NCBI GenBank assembly: GCA_009845505.1
Contig: VXZL01000015.1
Location: 11,470 to 25,553, forward strand
Direction of reading: 5' to 3'
Origin: Candidatus Poribacteria bacterium
GTDB lineage: Bacteria > Poribacteria > WGA-4E > WGA-3G
DNA: 14,084 nucleotides
The notes beneath the pieces were generated by a model that was not told where the DNA came from, searched no databases, and saw only the letters and a list, made by a program, of their open reading frames with translations. The first letter of the stretch is position 1. Every line of letters begins with the position of its first letter. Positions 7,281 to 13,426 of the stretch are shown here, piece by piece. A program made the position numbers and the translations under genes.

Positions 7281-8237
7281 ATGGAACAGCAAAAAACAGG
7301 CTTCGTCTACCACCCAAACTACCTCAACCACGACACCGGTCCAAACCACCCCGAACGTCCCGACCGACTCCGCGCGAGTCTATCCGCACTCCAAGAAAGC
7401 GACATCTGGGATCAGTTACACCCAATCGAACCGACACCAGCAAACACAGCGCAACTCCTCTATGCCCACGAACCCACCTATCCTGAACACATCAAGCAAC
7501 ATTGCGAAGCAGAGGTTCCGCTCACCTACGACACATCTGTCGTGAAAGCTTCCTACGATATCGCATTGCTTTCAACAGGAGGCGTACTCAACGCGGCAAA
7601 CGCCGTTGCAACCGGAGCCGTTCAAAACGCTTTCGCTATGGTGCGTCCGCCCGGACACCACGCCACACCAAATCAGAGCATGGGGTTTTGTCTATTCAAC
7701 AACATCGCCATAGCTGCCCGCTATCTTCAACGGGAACACGGGGCAGGGAAAGTCGCAATTGTCGATTGGGATGTCCATCACGGCAACGGCACACAAGACA
7801 TTTTCTATGAAGATGAATCCGTCTTCTTTTTTTCTATTCACCAATCACCGCTCTACCCCGGCACGGGTTCAAGTTACGAACGCGGCAGCGGAAAAGCACG
7901 CGGCACCATACTAAATGCACCGATGCCTCCAGGGAGTGGCGATAACGAATACATAACAGTCTTCACGGATGTCCTTATTCCTGCGTTGCAAGCGTTCGCG
8001 CCCGAATTTACATTAATCTCAGCGGGGTTTGATGCGCACTACCTCGATCCACTCGCCAATACTGAGCTAACAGCGGATGGATTTGCCACACTTACAGACC
8101 TAATCCTTGCGTTTACCGAGGGACGCGTTGTCTCTGCGTTGGAAGGAGGCTATAGTTTAGAAGGAGTGTCTGAATCGGTTGTCGCGCATGTAGAAAGGTT
8201 AGTGAAAGATAATCCTAAAAATCCTAAAATCCCGTAA
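7281..8237 (+). CDS. Histone-deacetylase-family deacetylase (AcuC/HDAC-like amidohydrolase)
   Basis: A zinc-dependent enzyme expected to remove acetyl groups from protein lysines or acetylated polyamines in the cytoplasm. The 318 aa cover one arginase/deacetylase domain with all catalytic parts: HPERPDRL (23-30), the general-base pair H126-H127 in RPPGHHA, zinc ligands D164 and H166 in VDWDVHHGNGTQ, third ligand D251 in SAGFDAH, and catalytic Y291 in LEGGYSLE. The GNGTQDIFYED segment is common to bacterial class II-like members. AAAGGA eight bases upstream supports ATG 7281. It is the only plus-strand gene. Its last residues, NPKNPKIP, are encoded by 9-bp repeats, and its stop overlaps the end of ubiE by 14 bp in convergent orientation. 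Natural substrate unknown; no acetoin or polyamine genes adjoin. Confidence 0.95.
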   Translation: MEQQKTGFVYHPNYLNHDTGPNHPERPDRLRASLSALQESDIWDQLHPIEPTPANTAQLLYAHEPTYPEHIKQHCEAEVPLTYDTSVVKASYDIALLSTGGVLNAANAVATGAVQNAFAMVRPPGHHATPNQSMGFCLFNNIAIAARYLQREHGAGKVAIVDWDVHHGNGTQDIFYEDESVFFFSIHQSPLYPGTGSSYERGSGKARGTILNAPMPPGSGDNEYITVFTDVLIPALQAFAPEFTLISAGFDAHYLDPLANTELTADGFATLTDLILAFTEGRVVSALEGGYSLEGVSESVVAHVERLVKDNPKNPKIP

Positions 8238-8245
8238 ATCCTGAT
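8211..8245. repeat. Tandem 8-9-bp repeats at the convergent gene ends
   Basis: Four imperfect units run head to tail on the plus strand: AATCCTAAA (8211), AATCCTAA (8220), AATCCCGTA (8228) and AATCCTGAT (8237). They encode the last residues and stop of the deacetylase on one strand and the last residues and stop of ubiE on the other. Period and sequence differ from the 7-bp tracts elsewhere in the window. Confidence 0.7.
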
Positions 8246-8973
8246 TCAGACGATGGTTTCTCAGACTTTTTCCCGACGTGAATGGCAACGATGCCGAACG
8301 TCTTCCGATAAAACCGGACATCCGTCAACCCGCACTGCTCCATAACAGCTTTCAAAGCATCGCAGTCCGGGAACTTCATAACAGAACGCGGGAGATACCC
8401 ATATGCATCGTCCTCGCTCCCAGAGATACGATTTCCGATGAAGGGTAGAATCTTCGTAAAATAGAAATAGTAGAGACCCCGAAACAGCGGATTCACAGGT
8501 TGCGTAAACTCCAAGATAACGACCCTACCGTCCGGTGCAGCAACGCGCGTCATCTCACGGATTCCCATCTCTAAATCCGAAACGTTCCGAATCCCGAAAC
8601 CGACAGAGACAACATCAAAGGTATTGTCCAAAAAAGGGAGGATGAGGGTATCCGCTGCGAGAAAGTTTGTAGTGCGGTTAGAAACCGCACCTACCGGTTG
8701 TTGAAGTTTTTGATCGCCGATAGCCAGCATTTCAAAGCAGAAATCCGAACCGATAACGAAACCGTCTGCTGAAATTTTATCTGCGTATGCGAGCGCAAGT
8801 TCACCCGTGCCTGTGCAGACATCCAACACCTTGCTCGTCGGCTCGACATTACTCACCTTGACTGTCTCGCGACGCCAACTTCTGTCGCGTCTGAGGCTCA
8901 ACAACGAGTTGAGGAAATCGTAGTGGCGCGCCACCGCCGCAAATAGGTTTTTTATTCGATGTGCCTGCTGCAT
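8224..8973 (-). CDS. ubiE: UbiE/MenG methyltransferase (demethylmenaquinone / benzoquinol C-methyltransferase)
   Basis: Performs the SAM-dependent C-methylation near the end of menaquinone (and in some bacteria ubiquinone) synthesis. The 249 aa are the normal family length. Diagnostic parts: HYDFLNSLLSLRRDRSWRR (17-35), SAM motif VLDVCTGTGEL (49-59), SDFCFEMLAIG (76-86), LPFLDNTFD (112-120), GFGIRNV (125-131), VILEFTQP (152-159), and YGYLPRSVMKFP near the C-terminus. Residues 94-102 are encoded by a palindromic repeat inserted in frame, just before the strand leading into AADTLILPF. The C-terminus (about SEKPSSESGFTGF) is low-complexity, and its end is built from 9-bp repeats shared with the converging deacetylase gene. 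It starts 17 bp after the pheT stop, so it is probably the last gene of the pheS-pheT transcript. The ribosome-binding site is weak. Confidence 0.95.
   Translation of the reverse strand: MQQAHRIKNLFAAVARHYDFLNSLLSLRRDRSWRRETVKVSNVEPTSKVLDVCTGTGELALAYADKISADGFVIGSDFCFEMLAIGDQKLQQPVGAVSNRTTNFLAADTLILPFLDNTFDVVSVGFGIRNVSDLEMGIREMTRVAAPDGRVVILEFTQPVNPLFRGLYYFYFTKILPFIGNRISGSEDDAYGYLPRSVMKFPDCDALKAVMEQCGLTDVRFYRKTFGIVAIHVGKKSEKPSSESGFTGF
8667..8694. repeat. Palindromic element inside ubiE
   Basis: On the plus strand TTGTAG (8667-8672) overlaps a perfect inverted repeat GTGCGGTT (8672-8679), AGA, AACCGCAC (8683-8690), followed by CTAC. In ubiE it is read in frame as residues 94-102 (VGAVSNRTT), with no frameshift or stop. 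It resembles the TTGTAG-led palindromes at 4266 and on the minus strand near 13689, which lie outside genes. The hairpin is too regular to be explained by coding constraint alone. Confidence 0.65.
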
Positions 8974-8990
8974 AATCCCAACCGTTCAAA

Positions 8991-11387
8991 CTACATTCGT
9001 AATTCCGCGCCGAGCTCTTGATGGAGGTGTTCAACAACCCGCTCGTGAAGGGCATTCACAGCCTTGTCTGTTAAAGTCTCGGCATCAGAATGATAAACGA
9101 TGGTATAGGCGAGACTCTTTTTGCCTTCAGGAACCTGCTCACCCTCATAAACATCAAACAGACGCACCGATTCTACCCATTCCCCGCCAGTCGTGTAAAT
9201 AAGTTCTATCGGTATATCTGACAACACCGCTTTATCCACAACAATAGCAAGGTCTCGCTCTACCTTCGGGTAGATGGAAATCGGTTCAAAGCGTCTGGAA
9301 AATACAGTGGCACTCACTAACGCTTCAAGGTCAAAGTCAAAGAGATACGCTTTATAGGGCAGATCGTAATTTTCGAGCACCTCTGGATGCGCCTCCCCGA
9401 AGGTACCGACCTGCGTCTCTCCCAATAATACTACAGCGTTGCGACCCGGATGGAAGGTCGGCACGTCGGTTTTCTGCAGCGTGTATTCGGTAACGCCGCA
9501 TACCTCAAGCATACCCTCTACGAGTCCCTTGATGTCAAAGAAATCGGGATCACGATATAGATTGCCATAGACCCCATCGCCAATCTGCCCAGCGAGAACA
9601 CCGGCAACCCGTTCTGGCTCTTTCTGATTGCCATCTCGGACAAAAACGCCCCCTATCTCAAAGAGCGAGATAGCGTTGATTTGGTGATTCCGATTATGCT
9701 GTGTGTTCTCAAGCAGCCCTGGTATCAGTGTTGTGCGGAGGATCGACATCTCTGGACTCAACGGATTTTGCAACCGTAAAGTCTCACGCAACGGACTGTC
9801 TGACGGCAAACGGATCTTCTCAAAGCAGTTTGGATCAGAAAAACTGTAGTTCACGGCTTCCATCATACCCGCAGCGAGCAGAAAACGCTTTATACGCTTA
9901 CGAACCTCTACCTTCGGATTCGGTGCTGGCACAGGAATATCACCCTTCGGCAACGCCGTCGGAATATTATCGTAACCGTAGACCCGCGCAATCTCTTCGA
10001 TCAGGTCAATCTCACGGGTAATGTCAGACCTGAATGTCGGCACAGTGATCTGATAGGCACTCTCAAACGCTTGGATATCAAAACCGAGACGCATTAAAAT
10101 CTGCGCCATCTCTGACTTTTCAATCTCAGTTCCCAATACAAAATTGACCCGATCCGGACGAAGTTTAATTTCAGTTAGAGGTTGTTCTCCGGGATAGACA
10201 TCAACGATACCCTTACAGACAGCCCCACCTGCCAATTCAGCGATGAGCTCTGCTGCACGATCCAGCGCAGTGAGGACCACTCCCGGATCAGCACCGCGTT
10301 CAAACCTGTAAGAGGCTTCCGTGCTCATCCCCAACGCCTTTGCGGTTGCCCGAATACTCGATGGACTAAAATAGGCACTTTCCAGTAGGACATCACACGT
10401 CGTTTCCGTAATCTCGGAATCGTAGCCACCCATAACGCCAGCAAGTGCGATAGGTCTCTCAGCATCAGCAATAACGAGCATATCAGCCGTGAGTTCACGA
10501 TCAACTTCGTCGAGGGTCGCCAGTTGTTCACCTGCCGCTGCACGCCGTACAACGATACGATTTTCCGCTAACTTATGATAATCGAAGGCGTGGAGGGGCT
10601 GCCCATATTCCATTAAGACGAAGTTTGTCACGTCAACAATGTTGTTGATAACACCAATACCGACAGATTCAAGACGCTGTCGCAACCACGCTGGCGATTC
10701 TCCCACTTTAACGCCTTGAATCACACGGGCAGCATAGCGCGGACAGAGATCAGGCGCGTCAATTGTTACAGAAGTCAGGTCTTGAATATCAGTTTCGCTC
10801 TCCTTTAAACCAGTGTCAGGCACCTTCAAGGGATTTCCTGTCTCCGCACGGATCTCGCGGGCAACACCGATAAGACTCAGACAATCTGGACGGTTCGGCG
10901 TAATCTCAAGTTCAAACATCACATCGTCTAACCCCAAAGCCGCCACCAGAGATGAACCGACGGATACACCGGTGGGGAGTTCCATCAGACCGGCAGCCTC
11001 TTCAGAGAATCCCAACTCTTTTTCGGAGCAGAGCATTCCTTGTGAGACCTCGCCTCGCAGTTTGGCAGATTTGATTGTCAAACCGATAGGTAGCGTCGCA
11101 CCGATTGTAGCAACGGGTGCCAACATCCCCACTCGAACATTTGGCGCACCGCAGACAATCTGCAGTTCTTCTGGCTCACCGACATCTACCTGACAGAGAA
11201 CAAGCTTATCGGCATTCGGGTGCGGTCCTACAGCACTTACTTTGCCGACGACTACACCCTCTAACCCAGTGCCGAGTTCTTTAATCGCCTCAACTTCAAT
11301 GCCTAACATCGTCAGCCGATCAGCGAGTTCACTCGGGGAAAATTCAAAATCAATATAGTCTTTGAGCCAATTTAAGGTCACGTTCAT
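8991..11387 (-). CDS. pheT: Phenylalanyl-tRNA synthetase beta subunit
   Basis: Large subunit of the (alpha-beta)2 synthetase that charges tRNA-Phe; it carries editing and tRNA-binding parts. At 798 aa it is full length with the standard order: N-terminal MNVTLNWLKDYIDFEFSPSE; an OB-fold tRNA-binding domain (about 40-150; HPNADKLVLCQVDVG, GAPNVRVGMLAPVA); the B3/B4 editing region (about 210-380; EITPNRPDCLS just before it, DVTNFVLMEYGQPLHAFDY, RFERGADP); B5 (about 400-470); the synthetase-like core (about 475-690); and a C-terminal anticodon-binding FDX-ACB domain (from about residue 700; FEPISIYPKVERDLAIVVD). GAGGA eight bases upstream fixes the ATG. It lies 104 bp after pheS, a spacer filled largely by two 7-bp repeat tracts rather than the tight junction usual for pheST. 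Confidence 0.98.
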   Translation of the reverse strand: MNVTLNWLKDYIDFEFSPSELADRLTMLGIEVEAIKELGTGLEGVVVGKVSAVGPHPNADKLVLCQVDVGEPEELQIVCGAPNVRVGMLAPVATIGATLPIGLTIKSAKLRGEVSQGMLCSEKELGFSEEAAGLMELPTGVSVGSSLVAALGLDDVMFELEITPNRPDCLSLIGVAREIRAETGNPLKVPDTGLKESETDIQDLTSVTIDAPDLCPRYAARVIQGVKVGESPAWLRQRLESVGIGVINNIVDVTNFVLMEYGQPLHAFDYHKLAENRIVVRRAAAGEQLATLDEVDRELTADMLVIADAERPIALAGVMGGYDSEITETTCDVLLESAYFSPSSIRATAKALGMSTEASYRFERGADPGVVLTALDRAAELIAELAGGAVCKGIVDVYPGEQPLTEIKLRPDRVNFVLGTEIEKSEMAQILMRLGFDIQAFESAYQITVPTFRSDITREIDLIEEIARVYGYDNIPTALPKGDIPVPAPNPKVEVRKRIKRFLLAAGMMEAVNYSFSDPNCFEKIRLPSDSPLRETLRLQNPLSPEMSILRTTLIPGLLENTQHNRNHQINAISLFEIGGVFVRDGNQKEPERVAGVLAGQIGDGVYGNLYRDPDFFDIKGLVEGMLEVCGVTEYTLQKTDVPTFHPGRNAVVLLGETQVGTFGEAHPEVLENYDLPYKAYLFDFDLEALVSATVFSRRFEPISIYPKVERDLAIVVDKAVLSDIPIELIYTTGGEWVESVRLFDVYEGEQVPEGKKSLAYTIVYHSDAETLTDKAVNALHERVVEHLHQELGAELRM

Positions 11388-11412
11388 CTATTAAGTCCTC
11401 TTTCCAAATGGC

Positions 11413-11440
11413 ATCAGTTATCGGCTGTCGGCAGTCCGTA
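11413..11440. repeat. Heptad repeat tract upstream of pheT
   Basis: Four 7-bp units in perfect register on the plus strand: ATCAGTT, ATCGGCT, GTCGGCA, GTCCGTA. Shifted by one base they follow the same purine/pyrimidine pattern as the other tracts of this operon. It lies 25 bp upstream of the pheT start, ahead of its ribosome-binding site. Confidence 0.75.
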
Positions 11441-11464
11441 AGGTTTCGCATGCTACAGTCCCTT

Positions 11465-11492
11465 AACCAACAACCAATAACCAACAACTATC
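11465..11492. repeat. Heptad repeat tract at the pheS stop codon
   Basis: Four 7-bp units on the plus strand: AACCAAC, AACCAAT, AACCAAC, AACTATC. The last base overlaps the pheS stop codon (11492-11494), so the tract begins exactly where pheS ends. The spacing is strictly seven with only one to three changes between units. Confidence 0.8.
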
Positions 11493-12508
11493 TAAAACTG
11501 TCGCAAAAACCGCAGGTCGTTCTCATAAAAGGTACGCATATCGGGAATACGGAATAGGAGATTCGCAATCCGTTCCACTCCGATGCCGAAAGCAAACCCT
11601 GTAACCTCATCCGGGTTATAGTTTACCGCCTCAAACACCGCTGGATCCACAGCACCCGCGCCAAGGATCTCGGTCCATCCCGTGTTCCCACAACTCCGAC
11701 ATCCTTTCCCCTGACAGACGGTACAGGAGATGTCTACCTCCGCACTCGGCTCCGTAAAAGGAAAGAAATGTGGACGGAAACGCATCTGCGTTTGATCCCC
11801 GAACATCTGTCGAGCGAAAGAGGTCAAAATCCCTTTGAGTTCACTAAAAGTGACGTGTCTATCGACGAGCAGTACCTCTACGTGATGGAACATCGGTGTA
11901 TGTGAAATATCGTAATCCACGCGATAGCATTTCCCCGGCACAATAATTCGGACCGGCGGTTTCTGATTCTCCATTGTGCGGATCTGCACAGGGGATGTAT
12001 GTGTCCTCAAGAGATGCCCGTCGGTTAAGTAAAAGGTATCGTGTAAGTCGCGAGCCGGGTGATCTGCCGGTGTATTCAAGGCATCAAAATTGTAATACTC
12101 CGTCTCCACATCCGGTCCCGTTACCACTTCAAACCCCATTTGTCCGAAAATCGCTTCAATACGTTCCAAGACCTGCATCACAGGATGCGCTTTCCCGTAA
12201 GCAGGTTTCCGTCCGGGAAGGGTGATGTCAATAGCCTCCGCCTGCAGCTGCTGTTCCCGCTGCTGACGATGCAATCTCTCTGTTACACCCTCAAACGCCT
12301 CCGTAAGTGTGGTGCGCACCTCATTCGCGAGCTTCCCAATCTCCGGACGCTCCTCTTTGGAAAGTTTACCCATGCCCTTCATGACATCGGTTAACCTTCC
12401 CCTACGCCCAAAATATTCAATCCTGAGCAACTCCAGCGCGTCAAGTGTTTCAACTCCCTTTAAAGCCTGAAGTCCTTCCACTTTTATCTTTTCCAATTCT
12501 TCTTTCAT
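11492..12508 (-). CDS. pheS: Phenylalanyl-tRNA synthetase alpha subunit
   Basis: Catalytic subunit of phenylalanyl-tRNA synthetase. The 338 aa begin with a charged coiled-coil arm (1-100; MKEELEKIKVEG, LRIEYFGRRGRLT) followed by the class II catalytic core: HPARDLHDTFYL (149-160), RTHTSPVQIRTM (168-179), motif 2 region PGKCYRVDYDISHTPMFHHVE (191-211), FRPHFFPFTEPSAEVDI (244-260), and motif 3 GFAFGIGVERIANLL (304-318). Four cysteines, C262/C265 and C270/C273, with GKGC between, form a zinc-ribbon-like knuckle found in many bacterial PheS. ATG 12508 is chosen over the longer open frame (to 12574), because the extra residues would translate the heptad repeats; GAGGA sits only 3-4 bases upstream, tight but usable. 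The gene is preceded by a T-box leader and terminator. Confidence 0.98.
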   Translation of the reverse strand: MKEELEKIKVEGLQALKGVETLDALELLRIEYFGRRGRLTDVMKGMGKLSKEERPEIGKLANEVRTTLTEAFEGVTERLHRQQREQQLQAEAIDITLPGRKPAYGKAHPVMQVLERIEAIFGQMGFEVVTGPDVETEYYNFDALNTPADHPARDLHDTFYLTDGHLLRTHTSPVQIRTMENQKPPVRIIVPGKCYRVDYDISHTPMFHHVEVLLVDRHVTFSELKGILTSFARQMFGDQTQMRFRPHFFPFTEPSAEVDISCTVCQGKGCRSCGNTGWTEILGAGAVDPAVFEAVNYNPDEVTGFAFGIGVERIANLLFRIPDMRTFYENDLRFLRQF

Positions 12509-12523
12509 AATTCCTCTGTTTTT

Positions 12524-12558
12524 GGCGAACCGCGAATAGCAAACCGCGAATAGCCAAT
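12524..12558. repeat. Heptad repeat tract in the pheS 5' leader
   Basis: Five 7-bp units on the plus strand: GGCGAAC, CGCGAAT, AGCAAAC, CGCGAAT, AGCCAAT. The tract fills the space between the T-run of the T-box terminator (12559-12564) and the pheS ribosome-binding site. The two CGCGAAT units are identical. Confidence 0.8.
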
Positions 12559-12621
12559 AAAAAACGCCTACCACTTCGCTCCATAAAGGTTAATTCCCTT
12601 CTGGGGACGAAAGCGACAGGC
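12559..12621 (-). terminator. Intrinsic terminator of the pheS T-box leader
   Basis: On the minus strand a 17-nt arm beginning GCCTGTCGCTT (12621-12605 or so) pairs with an arm ending GAAGTGGTAGGC (to 12566), with GCCU/AGGC at the base, several G-U pairs and a short internal mismatch. G and six T follow at 12565-12559. The 5' arm is immediately downstream of the T-box core, the standard arrangement in which the core and the terminator compete. Readthrough would occur when uncharged tRNA-Phe stabilises the antiterminator. Confidence 0.85.
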
Positions 12622-12656
12622 ATCTACTTCCGCGGTACCACCCCGCTTGACAGACT

Positions 12657-12691
12657 GGCTATCGGCTATCAGTTGTCGGCTATCAGCATGT
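12657..12691. repeat. Heptad repeat tract inside the T-box linker (core-proximal)
   Basis: Five 7-bp units in perfect register on the plus strand: GGCTATC, GGCTATC, AGTTGTC, GGCTATC, AGCATGT. Three are identical. It lies 14 bp upstream, in transcript sense, of the T-box core, within the leader transcript. Confidence 0.85.
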
Positions 12692-12727
12692 AACCGTTGC
12701 GTATCATGTCCTGCCACAAACCGCTTT

Positions 12728-12762
12728 GGCTGACTGCTGACCGCTGATTACTGACGGCTATT
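12728..12762. repeat. Heptad repeat tract inside the T-box linker (stem I-proximal)
   Basis: Five 7-bp units on the plus strand: GGCTGAC, TGCTGAC, CGCTGAT, TACTGAC, GGCTATT. The end of the tract, TGACGGCTATTTT (12752-12764), is repeated exactly at 12946-12958 across the rplT stop codon. It lies between stem I and the second in-leader tract. Confidence 0.85.
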
Positions 12763-12861
12763 TTTAAAATCTGCCCGCTTCATTATTTTTTTTACGGCTC
12801 CAGGATGAAATTCGGCAGTTGCTCTCAAAACCGCGCTTCCAACCGATGACGCAGTCTCTCT

Positions 12862-12879
12862 GGTTGAGAGGTCTCAACC
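12862..12879. repeat. Perfect palindrome inside T-box stem I
   Basis: On the minus strand GGTTGAGA (12879-12872), CC, TCTCAACC (12869-12862) form a perfect 8-bp inverted repeat. It lies on the 5' side of stem I between the specifier-loop strand and AGAGAG. Part of it (GCGGTTG) can alternatively pair with CAACTGC on the 3' side of stem I, so two folds compete. Confidence 0.6.
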
Positions 12880-12920
12880 GCTTACATAAGTCCCTTCATT
12901 GCCTTTTAGAGTTTCAGTGC

Positions 12921-12937
12921 ACATTGCTGCGCAATGT
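12921..12937. repeat. Small palindrome between rplT and the T-box
   Basis: ACATTGC (12921-12927), TGC, GCAATGT (12931-12937) is a perfect 7-bp inverted repeat, 20 bp after the rplT stop. It would form a hairpin in the minus-strand transcript but no T-run follows in that direction, so it is not a usual terminator. A T-run follows on the plus strand, where no gene ends. Confidence 0.5.
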
Positions 12938-12942
12938 TTTTG

Positions 12943-12956
12943 GTTTGACGGCTATT
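12943..12956. repeat. Two heptad units at the rplT stop
   Basis: Two units, GTTTGAC and GGCTATT, directly abut the rplT stop codon (12957-12959). Together with the next bases they form the 13-bp sequence TGACGGCTATTTT that recurs at 12752-12764. Short, but the register and sequence match the neighbouring tracts. Confidence 0.5.
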
Positions 12957-13304
12957 TTATCCCTTTGCGAGGGCGGCAAGTTGTCCAAAACCGGCTTCAT
13001 CATTCACAGCGATGTCGGCGAGAACCTTCCGATCGAGTTCAATGCCAGCGGTTTTAAGACCGTGCATGAATCGACTGTAGGAGAGTCCGTGTAATCTTGC
13101 GGCGGCGTTAATCCTTGTAATCCAAAGCCGTCTAAAATCGCGTTTGCGTGCGCGACGATGTGCGTAGGCGTGGTTCCACCCCTTCTCGACCGCCTCCATA
13201 GCGGTGCGTTTGAGGTTGTTCCTACCCCCACGGTATCCTTTGGAATGTTTGAGTATGCGGCTCCGTCGTTTGCGTCGTACATTCCCCGTTTTTACTCGTG
13301 CCAT
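12957..13304 (-). CDS. rplT: Ribosomal protein L20 (bL20)
   Basis: Binds 23S rRNA early in assembly of the large ribosomal subunit and in many bacteria represses its own operon. The 115 aa are full length and highly basic at the N-terminus: [19 protein letters not shown], then the conserved [44 protein letters not shown] and [19 protein letters not shown] lies 12 bases upstream of the ATG, slightly far. It follows rpmI after 110 bp, longer than usual and mostly repeat sequence, and is followed by the pheS T-box leader rather than directly by pheS. Confidence 0.98.
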   Translation of the reverse strand: MARVKTGNVRRKRRSRILKHSKGYRGGRNNLKRTAMEAVEKGWNHAYAHRRARKRDFRRLWITRINAAARLHGLSYSRFMHGLKTAGIELDRKVLADIAVNDEAGFGQLAALAKG

Positions 13305-13323
13305 TTTTAAATAAAACTCCTAT

Positions 13324-13358
13324 GGCGGTTCGCTACTGGCTGTTAGTCTATAGCAAAG
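13324..13358. repeat. Heptad repeat tract upstream of rplT
   Basis: Five 7-bp units on the plus strand: GGCGGTT, CGCTACT, GGCTGTT, AGTCTAT, AGCAAAG. It lies in the rpmI-rplT spacer just upstream of the rplT ribosome-binding site and is more diverged than the other tracts. Confidence 0.65.
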
Positions 13359-13384
13359 ACGCAAGCGTTAAAGTACGCCCTCTT

Positions 13385-13426
13385 TACCAACTGCCAACTG
13401 CTAATCGCTATCCGCTATTGATGAAT
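13385..13426. repeat. Heptad repeat tract across the rpmI stop codon
   Basis: Units on the plus strand are TACCAAC, TGCCAAC, TGCTAAT, CGCTATC, CGCTATT, GATGAAT, all in 7-bp register. The rpmI stop codon (13415-13417) and its last three codons lie within units five and six. It is the longest tract in the window. Confidence 0.8.

Larger units (their letters stand above)
12559..12905 (-). promoter_or_regulatory. Phenylalanine T-box riboswitch controlling pheS-pheT
   Basis: Leader RNA that binds tRNA-Phe. The conserved core GGGTGGTACCGCGG is present (12643-12630); its UGGU bulge is complementary to the tRNA 3' end ACCA. Stem I is recognisable upstream: GGC-AAUGA-AGG (from about 12903) pairs with CCU-GGA-GCC, a K-turn-like base. 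The specifier loop GAATTTCATCC holds codon UUC (12809-12807) for Phe, followed by the expected purine. AGAGAG and an apical loop with GGTTGGAAG lie between. The terminator at 12621-12559 completes the switch. The linker between stem I and the core is long and consists largely of two 7-bp repeat tracts, so normal stem II/III elements are not obvious. No own promoter is clear; TTGCGC/TCTAAA near 12930-12905 is weak, so transcription may come from infC-rpmI-rplT. Confidence 0.93.

Noticed and set aside
12509..12574. Upstream extension of pheS to 12574
   Set aside because: The added residues translate the heptad tract and the terminator T-run and are not like PheS N-termini.
12750..12787. Possible leader peptide in the T-box linker (ATG at 12785, about 11 codons)
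   Set aside because: No ribosome-binding site, no run of Phe codons, and it runs into heptad repeats. The T-box already explains regulation.
12921..12937. Hairpin after rplT considered as a terminator separating rplT from pheS
   Set aside because: In the direction of transcription no T-run follows the 7-bp stem, so it does not meet the intrinsic-terminator pattern.
11413..13426. Heptad tracts considered as a CRISPR array
   Set aside because: Units are 7 bp with no spacers and variable sequence, there are no cas genes, and tracts are scattered between genes.
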